In this document: positions 40,072-49,243 of the stretch, piece after piece
Numbering within the stretch: position 1 is the stretch's first letter
How the letters are laid out: each line of letters starts with the position of its first letter
Assembly: GCF_002899715.1 (NCBI RefSeq)
Contig: NZ_PPEK01000001.1
Coordinates: forward strand, 586,134 to 650,133
From: Enteroscipio rubneri
Lineage (GTDB): Bacteria; Actinomycetota; Coriobacteriia; Coriobacteriales; Eggerthellaceae
Length of the DNA: 64,000 nucleotides
Reading direction: 5' to 3'
The notes under the pieces: model-generated
Database searches by the model: none
What the model saw: only the letters and a program-made list of their open reading frames with translations
Told to the model about the DNA's origin: nothing
Program-made: the position numbers and the translations under genes

Positions 40072-41019
40072 GTGTTCGGAACATCGACGGAAAAAAAGGT
40101 TGCTCGCGAGGTGGATCGCATCGTGTCTATGAAGGAGGATGTCGACGCACTCTCGTGGGGTCGCGTTCTTGAAATCGGCAAGCTCTTGCGAGAGCCCGCC
40201 GATGGCGACGCGGTGGCCGATTATGCACGCGAGCTTGTGACCATCGCGCAGTCGAATCTCTCTCTTGCCATCCGTTTGGGTATCGATGCGCCCCTTACGA
40301 CAGGGCCCATCATGCCTTCCGGAATCGAAGTCGTGGAGGGGGGCTATGCCGATGCTGCGCTACAAGACGCCCCCTCTGCACCAGGGCAGAACGCGAGCAG
40401 GCGGTCGCAGCGTATCGAGCTTCCCGTGATCGAGCTTCCATCGGTCGTCGCGACCGTCGCGACCGTCGAGCCCGTTGCTGCCGAGGCGCCTTCTGCTCCG
40501 ATGGTTGAACCTCTCTGCGATGCACCGATGGCCGCGCCTTCGAGCGATGCTCCCGGTCCGATGGCCGAGTCTTCCTTCGATGCTTCAGCTCCGGCGGTGG
40601 ATCCCTCCTGCGATGCAGGATGCCCGACTGATGCCGTATCAGAGCCTGCCGTCGAGACTGTGATCGACCAGGCGGAGTCGGCGTGTTTCGAGGTAAGCGT
40701 TCCAGCTGCGTCTGAGATTCCCGCGTGCGACCCGCCGAGCGCAGCTTGCGCCGTTCTGTCGCCGACCGAGGAGTTCGCGCCAATTCACGTTGAGGATCCT
40801 GCGGAATTCACGTGCGACGTGGAGAAGATCGAAGACGTACAGCGGACGGATGACAGTGCGCTTTCAGACGACGGAGAGGGCGACCGGCCGGCTCATCCGC
40901 TGTCAAGCGAGCGGCTCGCAAGTTTCCGCAATCTCTATGAGAGCCAGGATGGCAGCCTGTGCGTGTTCGAGGACGAGCACGGTCACCTTGTTGCCGTTGA
41001 TACTTCGAAGCTCGCCTGA
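40072..41019 (+). CDS. Hypothetical acidic protein with Ala/Pro-rich linker
   Basis: A 315-residue protein of unknown function. The first ~80 residues form a predicted helical domain (KKVAREVDRIVSMKEDVDAL, DYARELVTIAQSNLSLAIRL). Residues ~85-265 are a low-complexity acidic Ala/Pro/Ser/Val linker with scattered cysteines (LCDAPMAAPSSDAP, PSCDAGCPTD). The last ~40 residues are a compact segment, LSSERLASFRNLYESQDGSLCVFEDEHGHLVAVDTSKLA. The GTG start has AGGAAGAAGG upstream. No signal peptide or membrane helix is seen, so it is probably cytoplasmic, with two small domains on a flexible tether. The neighbours give no hint. Confidence 0.7.
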   Translation: MFGTSTEKKVAREVDRIVSMKEDVDALSWGRVLEIGKLLREPADGDAVADYARELVTIAQSNLSLAIRLGIDAPLTTGPIMPSGIEVVEGGYADAALQDAPSAPGQNASRRSQRIELPVIELPSVVATVATVEPVAAEAPSAPMVEPLCDAPMAAPSSDAPGPMAESSFDASAPAVDPSCDAGCPTDAVSEPAVETVIDQAESACFEVSVPAASEIPACDPPSAACAVLSPTEEFAPIHVEDPAEFTCDVEKIEDVQRTDDSALSDDGEGDRPAHPLSSERLASFRNLYESQDGSLCVFEDEHGHLVAVDTSKLA

Positions 41020-41329
41020 TCTCGCGGGAGCTTCTTTCGCGTTTGCTCATGCGGGAATGTGACGTCGATCCGTCAGAACGCATCGAGTCATGCACGCCCG
41101 ATCTTGCGGGCAGGGGAGGGGCTCGCTTCGCGTGTGCTGCTCCCTGCGGCACTTGAAGCCTTTGGCCGCTTTCATCCGAACCTATTCGCTCAATGTGATG
41201 AATCGTTCATGCATTTCCCGGTATAATGCAGCATTTGGATGGCGGATCGTGCTCGCGTGCAGATCTTTGCTGTCCGAATACGAAGGGGCTTCGAGACAAC
41301 TGCAATTCTGACGTACCTTGGAGGTTACC
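41020..41329 (+). promoter_or_regulatory. Upstream region of the NSS transporter
   Basis: About 310 gene-free bases. A consensus TATAAT at 41222-41227 is the probable -10 box, giving a leader of about 95 bases before the GGAGG site and ATG at 41330. No clear -35 and no recognisable aptamer fold. The short frames here lack ribosome sites and are not taken as genes. Confidence 0.45.
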
Positions 41330-42712
41330 ATGGCATCATCCGGTGCGCCCGCGCGTTCTTCGTGGTCGGGCAAGTGGGCGTTCATTCTGGCTGCTGCGGC
41401 GTCCGCGGTGGGCCTCGGCAACATGTGGCGCTTTCCTTATCTGGCGGCCCAGTATGGCGGTGGCACGTTCTTGCTGACGTACCTCGTGCTCGTCTTCACG
41501 TTCGGCGTATCGTTGCTGCTGCTCGAGACGGCGCTCGGACGTAAAACCGGGCAGTCTGCCATTGGCGCTTTTCGGACGTTTGGGAAGAAGTACGCCTTTA
41601 TCGGTGTGCTGGCAGCGACGGTCCCCTTCATCATCACGCCGTATTACTGCATCATCGGCGGATGGGTGACGAAGTATACAGCCGCTTACCTCATCAATGG
41701 TCCTGCGGCACTCGCAGACGATGGAGGCTTCTTCACAGGTTTCATCACAAGCAACACCGAAAGCTTTCTCTGGATGCTCTTGTTCATGGCTATCGTGTTC
41801 ATCGTCGTGTCGCTCGGCGTGAAGGGCGGCATCGAGAAAGCCAACTTGATCATGATGCCTGCGCTCATTATCATGGCGGTATGCATCGCCATCTACACGA
41901 TGACCATGCCGGGCGCCCTTGACGGCGTGCTGTACTATCTCGTGCCCGATTTCAGCAAGTTCTCGCCGGAGCTCGTGATCGGGGCGCTCGGGCAGATGTT
42001 CTATAGCTTGTCGCTGGCTATGGGCATTATGATCACGTACGGCTCCTATCTTGACAAAAAGTCGAGCCTTACGCAGAGCGTTACCCGCATCGGCGGCTTT
42101 GACATTGGTGTGTCGTTCCTCGCAGGGCTTATGATTGTTCCAGCTGCCTTTGTGGCCATGGGATCGGGAGAAGCGGTCGCGTCGAATTCCGGCCCGTCCC
42201 TGATGTTCATCACGTTGCCCGGCGTTTTCGGAGGCATGGGCGACGCTGCGACGATCGTCGGTTTTCTGTTCTTCCTGCTCGTGCTGTTCGCAGCGCTGAC
42301 GAGTGCCATTTCGCTCACCGAAACGTGCGTATCCATTATCATGGACGGCGCGCGGTGGAGCCGCAAGAAGTCGCTTATCGCGGTCATTGCCGTCGTCACA
42401 GTCGCGGGCGTTATCGTGAACATGGGCTACAGCGGTCTATCGTTTATCGAGCCGCTCGGGCCAGGATCGTCGCTGCTCGACTTCTTCGACTTCATATCAA
42501 ACTCGGTTATCATGCCTATCGTCGCACTGTTGACGTGCGTCTTCGTCGGCTGGATTATCAAGCCGAAGGTGATCGTTGACGAGGTGAAACGCTCGAGCCC
42601 CTTCAAGGCCGAGAAGGTGTGGACCATCATGATCAAGTACGTTGCGCCTGTGCTGGTGATAGTCATTCTTGTGGCTTACGTCGCGCAAACTTTCGGCCTT
42701 GTAAGCTTCTAG
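41330..42712 (+). CDS. Neurotransmitter:sodium symporter (NSS/SNF) family transporter
   Basis: A 460-residue transporter with about 12 helices that imports amino acids or related amines with sodium (LeuT/Tna type). The diagnostic first helix is complete: FILAAAASAVGLGNMWRFPY followed by QYGGGTF. Later regions carry MFYSLSLAMGIMITYGSYL and FAALTSAISLTET, matching helices 6 and 8 of LeuT. ATG 41330 has TTGGAGG at a good distance; a TTG four codons upstream overlaps it. The substrate is not readable from sequence. Confidence 0.93.
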   Translation: MASSGAPARSSWSGKWAFILAAAASAVGLGNMWRFPYLAAQYGGGTFLLTYLVLVFTFGVSLLLLETALGRKTGQSAIGAFRTFGKKYAFIGVLAATVPFIITPYYCIIGGWVTKYTAAYLINGPAALADDGGFFTGFITSNTESFLWMLLFMAIVFIVVSLGVKGGIEKANLIMMPALIIMAVCIAIYTMTMPGALDGVLYYLVPDFSKFSPELVIGALGQMFYSLSLAMGIMITYGSYLDKKSSLTQSVTRIGGFDIGVSFLAGLMIVPAAFVAMGSGEAVASNSGPSLMFITLPGVFGGMGDAATIVGFLFFLLVLFAALTSAISLTETCVSIIMDGARWSRKKSLIAVIAVVTVAGVIVNMGYSGLSFIEPLGPGSSLLDFFDFISNSVIMPIVALLTCVFVGWIIKPKVIVDEVKRSSPFKAEKVWTIMIKYVAPVLVIVILVAYVAQTFGLVSF

Positions 42713-42867
42713 CCGTTCGTCCTGCCGGCTACACACAGCGCTCGGTTTGATGACTGGACCATTGCGGGTTTCGATCGGTTGCCGGACTCTTCCCGCCTGA
42801 CGCTAGACTGGAACCCGATCCGCCGGTTGCGGCGGATCGGGAGATCGGTCGAGCGGAAGGCGATGGG

Positions 42868-44277
42868 ATGAGCGCAGCGGGCATTTCTGGAAGGGCATCG
42901 GGTAGCATGCTGCCCGCACTTCTTGCTTGCTCGTTCGCTGGTTCGTTCAGCCAGAGCATGATGAACGTCGCGCTGCCCGAGGTGGCACGTCGTTTCGATG
43001 TTACGCTCTCTGTGGCGAACTGGCTGATTGTGGGATACATGGTGGTCGCGGCTACCTCCATTATGCTGTCGGCGTTTTTGCTCGGTCGGCTCGGTTTGCG
43101 GCGGGTGTTCTTTGTCGGCGTCGGAGCGCTGGCGATTGGAAGTGGAGCGGCCCTGCTGTCGCCCGATTTTCCAACCTTGTTCGGCAGCCGCCTCATACAG
43201 GCTATCGGCACCGGTCTGTTCTTTCCCATGGTGACGAGCGCCATCATGACGAACTCGCCGCGCAGGACGCTCGGCACCCGCCTTGCTCTCAACAGCGGCG
43301 TGATAGCCATAGGTTTGGCGGTGAGCCCGACGGTCTCGGGTCTTGCACTCACGTACTTCGGATGGTCGGCGCTGTTCATTGTTCCGTTGGCGCTGGCGCT
43401 GGCGCTGCTTGTCGTCGGCGCCTTCCTGATCCGCGACGGCGCATCGCCCGGGCACGCCTCTGCCGACGTACTGAGCGTGATCTTGGGCCTGACGGGTTTG
43501 AGCGCGCTCATGTTCGGGCTCGGCGAAATCACCCATGACGTCCTGCCGTCCGTTGTCGCTCTGGCCGGTGGAGCGGTGCTCCTCGCTCTCTTCGCCTGGC
43601 GGCAGTTCTCGGCGAGCGAGCCGCTGCTCAATCTACACCCCCTAGCCCATCCGCGCTTCGCTGCAGGAATCGTCCTTGTGATGGTGGGCATGCTGACCTC
43701 TTACTCGATGAGCATTCTTCTGCCGCTGTACTACGAAGGAGCGTTGGGGCGTACGGCGTTCGTCTCGGGCCTGCTGTTGCTGGGCCCAGTTCTGGTCAAT
43801 GCGGTGTTCACGTTCTTCGGAGGCAGGCTGTACGATAAATTCGGCGCTTGGCCGCTCATCCCGGCGGGCCTCGTGCTTGTGCTCATCGGGCAGACGGGCG
43901 CGTTCTTCTCGGCGCAAGGCTTCGCGGCGGCGCTGGTCGTGCTATGCTCTGCGGCGGTGTATGCAGGCGTCGGGTTCGTGGTGGCCCCGTCGAAGACGAC
44001 GGCGCTCGGGCAGCTGCCGTCCAACTTATACCCGCATGGCGCATCCATCAATTCCACGGCTGTTCAGATCGCTTCGGCGCTCGGCTCGTCGTTGTTCGTC
44101 GGGGTTCTTTCGGCGGATGTGCTGAGAGATACCGTGGCTGGTGCGGCAAAGGCGCAGGCGTATGCGTCGGGTTTTGCCCATACGCTGGCCATTGCCATCG
44201 GTATCGCGGCGGCAGGGCTTGTGCTCGCATTCTTCTACGCGCGTGCGATGCGCAGGCGGGAAGCGCGCAGCAGGTAG
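42868..44277 (+). CDS. MFS transporter, DHA2-like (EmrB/QacA type)
   Basis: A 469-residue transporter with about 14 helices. The opening FAGSFSQSMMNVALPEVARRFDVTLSVANWLIVGYMV and the motif A region LLGRLGLRRVFF point to the DHA2 drug:H+ antiporter group, as does the motif C-like LALNSGVIAIGLAVSPTVSG. The GGAAGG site overlaps the region before the ATG. Substrate and specificity are unknown. It is followed by a hotdog thioesterase gene in the same direction, probably as a separate transcript. Confidence 0.88.
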   Translation: MSAAGISGRASGSMLPALLACSFAGSFSQSMMNVALPEVARRFDVTLSVANWLIVGYMVVAATSIMLSAFLLGRLGLRRVFFVGVGALAIGSGAALLSPDFPTLFGSRLIQAIGTGLFFPMVTSAIMTNSPRRTLGTRLALNSGVIAIGLAVSPTVSGLALTYFGWSALFIVPLALALALLVVGAFLIRDGASPGHASADVLSVILGLTGLSALMFGLGEITHDVLPSVVALAGGAVLLALFAWRQFSASEPLLNLHPLAHPRFAAGIVLVMVGMLTSYSMSILLPLYYEGALGRTAFVSGLLLLGPVLVNAVFTFFGGRLYDKFGAWPLIPAGLVLVLIGQTGAFFSAQGFAAALVVLCSAAVYAGVGFVVAPSKTTALGQLPSNLYPHGASINSTAVQIASALGSSLFVGVLSADVLRDTVAGAAKAQAYASGFAHTLAIAIGIAAAGLVLAFFYARAMRRREARSR

Positions 44278-44465
44278 CATCATTTCGATGGTGGGCAGGT
44301 GAGGCGCGTGTCCTGGTGCATGCGGGTGTCGGCGCTGCCGGGCTGGAGCGCCAGAAGCAGCAACTACGGTATGATGGGACTGCAGCTTGCAAGGGGGCGT
44401 CCATGCGCTGCCGGTTGCAGCGCTTCGTCCCGCCCGCAGGCCTTTGACATCCCGTCGCGTGCCGC

Positions 44466-44493
44466 AACGCGTCGACGCGAACGCGTCGACGCG
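44466..44493. repeat. Tandem pair of a 14-bp unit containing a 12-bp palindrome
   Basis: AACGCGTCGACGCG is present twice in direct tandem. Each unit holds the perfect palindrome CGCGTCGACGCG. The pair sits about 47 bases before the thioesterase ATG at 44541. It could be an operator, or form a hairpin in the leader. Confidence 0.55.
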
Positions 44494-44540
44494 GACCCGA
44501 GTCTGCGCCCCATGCTCAACACCGAACGAGGAGGTACGAC

Positions 44541-44960
44541 ATGCTGGACCCGCTTGTCCTTGACTTCTGCAAGAGCGACGTCGCCGATATCGGCGGTCTC
44601 GAGCGCTCTGAGTTTATCTGCGCTGAAGAGGGCCGCTTCGAGATGCGCGCCTACCCCGGGCCGGATTCCGCGAACAATATCGGAACCGTGCACGGCGGAT
44701 TCCTGCTGGCGCTGGCCGACATGGCCGGTACGGGCGTGGCCGACACCTATGGATTCCAGAATACGACTATGTCGTTGACGGCCAATTTCCTGCGCCCGGG
44801 GCTTGTCGACGACGAGTACTTCGAGGTGGTAGGCACAGTTGTCCACAAAGGGCGGCGCTCCGTGGTATCGGACGTGGAGATCGCTCGCCCGGACGGCAAG
44901 ATTCTCGTGAAGGCAACGTGCACCGTGGCCCTGTTCGAGACGCGCATCGGCGAAGCATGA
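44541..44960 (+). CDS. PaaI-family hotdog thioesterase
   Basis: This 139-residue hotdog-fold protein has the PaaI/YbgC-type signature TVHGGFLLALADMAGTGVAD with His51-Gly-Gly and Asp60. Members hydrolyse acyl-CoA thioesters, often aromatic. The CxxE-like N-terminus and the end VKATCTVALFETR fit the fold. GAGGAGG lies 7 bases before the ATG. The substrate is unknown, and no CoA pathway is adjacent. A long inverted repeat after the gene ends it against the convergent proC. Confidence 0.88.
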   Translation: MLDPLVLDFCKSDVADIGGLERSEFICAEEGRFEMRAYPGPDSANNIGTVHGGFLLALADMAGTGVADTYGFQNTTMSLTANFLRPGLVDDEYFEVVGTVVHKGRRSVVSDVEIARPDGKILVKATCTVALFETRIGEA

Positions 44961-44963
44961 CAA

Positions 44964-45000
44964 GCGAAACCCGCCTCCTGCCACCAGGTGCGGGTCTCGT
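44964..45000. terminator. Bidirectional terminator between thioesterase and proC
   Basis: GCGAAACCCGC (44964-44974) pairs with GCGGGTCTCGT (44990-45000) with one G-U. It lies just after the thioesterase stop and before the proC stop on the other strand. Confidence 0.55.
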
Positions 45001-45092
45001 TATCACGATCGTAGCGCAGGTTGCGCTTCCGATTCATGGTATGTGTGGGGATGCTGCCTCTGCGCGCTCCCTTCTTCGTTCCTGATGATCCG

Positions 45093-45887
45093 TCAGGCGT
45101 TTTCGATGGCATCGATGGCATCGATCACTGCGCCACGGAACCCGCTCTTTTCAAGCTGCGTGACGCCTTTGATGGTGGTGCCGCCGGGCGAGCATACGGC
45201 ATCTTTCAGCTCGCCGGGATGCTTGCCCGTCGCCAGCTGCAGCTTTCCCGTGCCCACGATCATTTGCGAGGCGAGCCGGTAGGCGGTCGGGCGTTGCATG
45301 CCGTGCTTCACGGCCGCATCGGCGAGCGCTTCAACGTACAGGGCCGTGAACGCGGGACCGCAACCGGCCACGTCGCTCGCCACCGAGAGCAGCTTGGTGT
45401 CCATGCTCTCAATGAGCGCAATCTGGCCGAACAGATCCGAGAACGCGGCGAACTCTTCTTCGGTAAGCGAATGCCGCTGCTCGCAGGAGACGACGCCGGC
45501 TCCTACGGCGATGGGTGTATTGGGTATTGTGCTGATGTGGTGGGTGCTCGGATCGAGGATCCTCTCGAAGAAATCGAAGTAGCATCCGAACGCCACCGAC
45601 ACCACCACTTTGCCAGCCAACGCCTCGCGCACGGGCTCGATCACGTGTTCGACCAGGTAAGGCTTCACGGCGATCACGATGAAATCGCTCGCTTCGACGA
45701 CCTCCGCCGCCGTTTCGACTGCGTTCACGCCAATCTCCTTGGCGGTGCGCTGCAGTTTGTCGAAGTGCGCTGCACATGCCGTGATGCGCTCGCCCGACAG
45801 CGCCCCCGCGCCGACGAGTCCTCGCGCAATGGCCTGCGCCATGTTGCCGAATCCGATGAAACCGAGTCTGATCTGTTCGTTCGCCAT
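45093..45887 (-). CDS. proC: Pyrroline-5-carboxylate reductase
   Basis: Last step of proline synthesis: NAD(P)H reduction of P5C. The 264-residue protein begins GFIGFGNMAQAIARGLVGAG, the Rossmann motif, and ends with the P5CR signature CSPGGTTIKGVTQLEKSGFRGAVIDAI. FVIAVKPYLVEHVI marks the middle. ATG 45887 has GGGGAAAGAGG upstream; the frame extends further but without a site. It stands alone on the minus strand, 78 bases downstream of the lipid operon. Confidence 0.95.
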   Translation of the reverse strand: MANEQIRLGFIGFGNMAQAIARGLVGAGALSGERITACAAHFDKLQRTAKEIGVNAVETAAEVVEASDFIVIAVKPYLVEHVIEPVREALAGKVVVSVAFGCYFDFFERILDPSTHHISTIPNTPIAVGAGVVSCEQRHSLTEEEFAAFSDLFGQIALIESMDTKLLSVASDVAGCGPAFTALYVEALADAAVKHGMQRPTAYRLASQMIVGTGKLQLATGKHPGELKDAVCSPGGTTIKGVTQLEKSGFRGAVIDAIDAIENA

Positions 45888-45965
45888 CGTGCCTCTTTCC
45901 CCTCGTTGAAACCGGTATCGTTCGATTGTACGATATGCGGGGCGCGCATCCAAGGGCAGCTTGCG

Positions 45966-46622
45966 TTATGCGGAGAACAATTTGCGCATCTCGGCCAGGA
46001 GCTGCCTGCGTGTGAAGACGAGCAATGCGAGAAGAAATACGCACGCGGAAAGCGCGCTTGCATACGCGGGCACGTCCCAGGTGGTGAGACCGAGGATCGA
46101 GAGGGCCAGCGGCGCCACGCCCAGTACGACATCGAATAGAAGGTACTTGGCGTACCCGGAGACAAACGTGCCCCTGAACACCGCGACGAGCACGACGTCG
46201 TACACGATCGCCGTCAGGCAGATGCCGGGAATGACGAACGTCGTGACGATGAGATTGCCCGTTACGAGGAACCAGGCGGCGGCGACGGCGAGCAGGATGA
46301 GGAAGTAACGCGCTACCACGCGTAAAAAGTCCGGGTTGTGTACGATAATGTTCCGAACGAATAGGTAGTTCAAGGCGAGCCCCACGCAAACGGCGAGCAC
46401 GATGTCGCCCGGGATGTCCAGAAGATGTCCCAGAAAGGGCAGGGCGATCAGGCATGCCCCGGTGACGAACGCCAGCACGGCGAGCGCCACGGCACCTGAT
46501 TTCCTGACCGCGTTCACGGGAAATACCGAGGGTTCGGCTTCGCCTTCGAGCTCAGCTTGGCACAGCGGGCATCGATCGAGATCGCCGGTGAAGGCTACGC
46601 CGCATTTGCTGCAGCGCCTCAT
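45966..46622 (-). CDS. DUF6320-like zinc-ribbon membrane protein
   Basis: A 218-residue protein with a zinc ribbon at the N-terminus (two CxxC pairs: CSKCGVAFTGDLDRCPLC) followed by seven or eight membrane helices and a basic cytoplasmic end. This matches the DUF6320 family, which often accompanies acyltransferases in anaerobes. Function is unknown. Its ATG overlaps the stop of the acyltransferase gene by four bases, so the two are translationally coupled and probably act together. Confidence 0.8.
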   Translation of the reverse strand: MRRCSKCGVAFTGDLDRCPLCQAELEGEAEPSVFPVNAVRKSGAVALAVLAFVTGACLIALPFLGHLLDIPGDIVLAVCVGLALNYLFVRNIIVHNPDFLRVVARYFLILLAVAAAWFLVTGNLIVTTFVIPGICLTAIVYDVVLVAVFRGTFVSGYAKYLLFDVVLGVAPLALSILGLTTWDVPAYASALSACVFLLALLVFTRRQLLAEMRKLFSA

Positions 46623-47974
46623 ACGCGCGCCCCATCCTCGTCAGAAGGGACCGGTTCGTCCGACTGCGCAGAAGCCTGGCCGCCCAGCCGCTTGACCGAG
46701 GCTTCAAATCTAGTCTCCAACCGATCCTCGGCTACCTCCTTGCTCGTCTTGTTGATATTGATGAGGCCCTCGATGCCGTTCGACGTGAAGAATCGACAAA
46801 AATTCTTGATCACGTCAGGATTCGAGTAGGCCGACGTGATGCCGATGCTCAGGTCGTCGTCGAACGAGCACACCATGAAGTTGATGCCATTGGTCGAGGT
46901 GAGCACATTGATCGTCCGGACGAACGGGGCCAGCCTCTCATCGATGCGGATGGGGCCGAGGCTCGAGACGGTAGTGGTGGTCTCGCGCGCGACCAGCCAG
47001 TCCGCCAAGCCGAGCACGAGATCTTTCACGAACAGCGGCGCCAGACGCAGAAGCGGGTTCTTCTCGAGCGCGATCATGCGATTCATGCGCGATTTGAGGT
47101 TCTCGGCCTCGGTGGCCACCTTCAGCTGGGCCTGCACCTGTGCGGCTACGGCGCTTACGGGCTCGTTCTCGTCGCCGGGCACGTAGGACACATAGGCCAG
47201 TCCGAAGAAGTTCTTGGTCGTGGCCGACTCGAAGAATTGACGCAGGTCAACAGGGATATCGAGGCGGATAGCGCGGTGCCGATCACGCTGCGGCATCTCC
47301 GTGCGGATGGCGCATAGCACAACGGCGATCACGAGCGAGGTGAGGCTCACTCCGTAAGAGCGCGCGAGGTCGAGCACCTGCTGTACGGGAAGATGGTATT
47401 CCATGAATGTGGGATCCGCGATGTCGCGCCAGCCCGATAGCCGGTAGACCTTCGGCGCGTGCGTGGGCGCTGCCTTGTCTCGTTCGAAGTACTTGTCGAA
47501 ACTGTCCTCGGATTTCTGGTGGTCCGATCCGTCGTAATCCGTTTCCACGCCTTCGACGCCGTAGCGCTCCTGCAGGTACGCGTAGAGCAGCGCTTTGAAG
47601 AAGCTGAGAGTGCCGCGCCCATCCGATACCATGTGGGACACTTCGAGGTTGATGCGGCTGTGGTAGTAACTCGTCCTGAACAGCACGCTTTTCGCGTGGA
47701 CGTGCAACCCGTAGCAGATCGGTAGGTTCTCAAGGCTCACGGACGGCATTTCGGAGGCCTGTTCCAAATAGTGCCAGAACATGCCGCTGCGTAAACACAC
47801 GTTGAAGCTGGGAAACGTGTCGACCGTCTTCTCGAGTGCGCGCTGCAGCAGGTCGGGGTCGACGTCATCCACAAGGTCGGCGGAGTATCGGAAAACCGTC
47901 TGGGCGGAGCTGCCCGCCTGCGACGAGTAGAACTTCCCCACGTTGTCTAGTCGGTACCAAGTAGCTCGAGCCAC
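46619..47974 (-). CDS. Condensation/acyltransferase-fold protein (alcohol acetyltransferase-like)
   Basis: A 451-residue protein resembling alcohol acetyltransferases and the wax ester/condensation-domain fold: opening TWYRLDNVGKFYSSQAGSSA, two half-domains, and the catalytic-type motif EVSHMVSDGRGT (HxxxDG) near 135-147. This HxxxDG histidine is the catalytic base of the BAHD/condensation superfamily. The start is taken as GTG 47974, 8 bases after GAGGA and overlapping the hydrolase end by 28 bases. Donor and acceptor are unknown. It sits between an esterase and a zinc-ribbon membrane protein, so a lipid or ester product is inferred. Confidence 0.75.
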   Translation of the reverse strand: MARATWYRLDNVGKFYSSQAGSSAQTVFRYSADLVDDVDPDLLQRALEKTVDTFPSFNVCLRSGMFWHYLEQASEMPSVSLENLPICYGLHVHAKSVLFRTSYYHSRINLEVSHMVSDGRGTLSFFKALLYAYLQERYGVEGVETDYDGSDHQKSEDSFDKYFERDKAAPTHAPKVYRLSGWRDIADPTFMEYHLPVQQVLDLARSYGVSLTSLVIAVVLCAIRTEMPQRDRHRAIRLDIPVDLRQFFESATTKNFFGLAYVSYVPGDENEPVSAVAAQVQAQLKVATEAENLKSRMNRMIALEKNPLLRLAPLFVKDLVLGLADWLVARETTTTVSSLGPIRIDERLAPFVRTINVLTSTNGINFMVCSFDDDLSIGITSAYSNPDVIKNFCRFFTSNGIEGLININKTSKEVAEDRLETRFEASVKRLGGQASAQSDEPVPSDEDGARV

Positions 47975-48966
47975 GCCGGGTCGTCCTCCTGTTCCAGTCC
48001 ATCGCCGTCCAGAAAATGTTTCATGATGCGGTAGGTGTCCTTGACCACGTTGAGCACCGAAGGATACAGCAGGTATCCATGCACGGCATCGAGCACACGA
48101 TAGCACGCCGCCTCGCCGCTTTCCAGGTCGATCCGCGCTGCGAAGGCCTCGCCCTCGTCGCGCAACGGGCAGTACTCGGCGGTGATCACGAGCGTGCGCG
48201 GCTGGTTTGACACATCGGGTGCGAGCAGCGGGGCGAGATAGGGATTGGCGAGATCCTCGGGCGAGGAGCAGTACAGTTCCATGTAGCCCTGCACGTCGCG
48301 CGCGGTGAGCAGGTAGTCTTCGCCGTTCTCGCGCACCGAGTCGAACCACGACGTGCGCGGGTCGTGGTCGTTGTAGGTTACGGGATAGAGCAGCATTTGA
48401 GAACGGGGCATATACTCGCCGCGGTCGCGTGCCATGAGCGAGACGACGGCTGCCAGGTTGCCGCCGGCGCTGTCTCCGAATAGCACGATGTTGTCGACGT
48501 CGACGTCGGCGAGCAACTCTCCAGCGAACAGCTGGCGGGCTGTCTCGTAGCAGTCTTCGGGCGCCTGCGGGAAGCGATGTTCCGGCGAGCGCCGGTAGTC
48601 CACCGACACCACACGTCGCTCGAGCTTGACCGCCATAGTGGAGCAGGCGTCGATGTAGAGGTCGACGGACCCGTTCGCCCATCCTCCTCCGTGGAAGAAC
48701 AGGATGGTGCCGCGGAAGTCCTCGACGACCTTGAGCCCGCGGTCGAGCGAGAAGTCGAAATCGAGCGGGGTGAACACCCGCAAGGGCACTTCGTAGCCGT
48801 CGCGCATGACGGCGACTGCTTCGTCGATGCGGCAGCGGGGATCGGGCAAGGAAAGCTTTCCCATGACGTCCTCGGCCACTCGCTGGGCTTCGTAGGTCTG
48901 CTTGATGTCGGGCTTCAGGCGCGAAGCCGCTTTGAATGCGGCGAGAACCGCTTTGTTGAGGGGCAT
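47947..48966 (-). CDS. Alpha/beta hydrolase, hormone-sensitive lipase-like esterase
   Basis: This 339-residue protein has the HSL-family oxyanion motif HGGGWANGS, the nucleophile elbow GDSAGGN (about 164-170), and the C-terminal His in the DAVHGYLLYPS segment. It would hydrolyse short-chain esters or lipids. AAAGGA lies upstream of the ATG. It is the first gene of a three-gene operon with an acyltransferase and a DUF6320 protein, with overlaps at both junctions, so the three are likely one functional unit. Confidence 0.88.
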   Translation of the reverse strand: MPLNKAVLAAFKAASRLKPDIKQTYEAQRVAEDVMGKLSLPDPRCRIDEAVAVMRDGYEVPLRVFTPLDFDFSLDRGLKVVEDFRGTILFFHGGGWANGSVDLYIDACSTMAVKLERRVVSVDYRRSPEHRFPQAPEDCYETARQLFAGELLADVDVDNIVLFGDSAGGNLAAVVSLMARDRGEYMPRSQMLLYPVTYNDHDPRTSWFDSVRENGEDYLLTARDVQGYMELYCSSPEDLANPYLAPLLAPDVSNQPRTLVITAEYCPLRDEGEAFAARIDLESGEAACYRVLDAVHGYLLYPSVLNVVKDTYRIMKHFLDGDGLEQEDDPAWLELLGTD

Positions 48967-49243
48967 GGCGATGCCGTCCTTTCCGAGGGCGGCATCGCGA
49001 AAGCGCGCGCCGATCGGTCGCGGCCCGGATGCTCGGACCGTCTTCGAGGTTCATCGTAGCACATGGATGCCTGCAACCTCGCCGCTCTGTGCAAGCTGCA
49101 CGTGCACAGTCAAAAGACCACGGGTACATGCATGCTAGCGGGAGCTTTCGCGCCGGGCGAGAGGGGAAATTGAGATCCGGCGCCGACAAGCGTGCCGAAT
49201 CTCGCCCGTCTGCTTTGCCTTGAGCCACAAGCAGGGCGTCAGC
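48967..49243 (-). other. Gap between the lipid operon and cydC
   Basis: 277 bases with no supported gene. It should hold the promoter of the minus-strand hydrolase operon. No consensus -10/-35 pair, hairpin with a T-run or known RNA was recognised with confidence. Confidence 0.3.
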
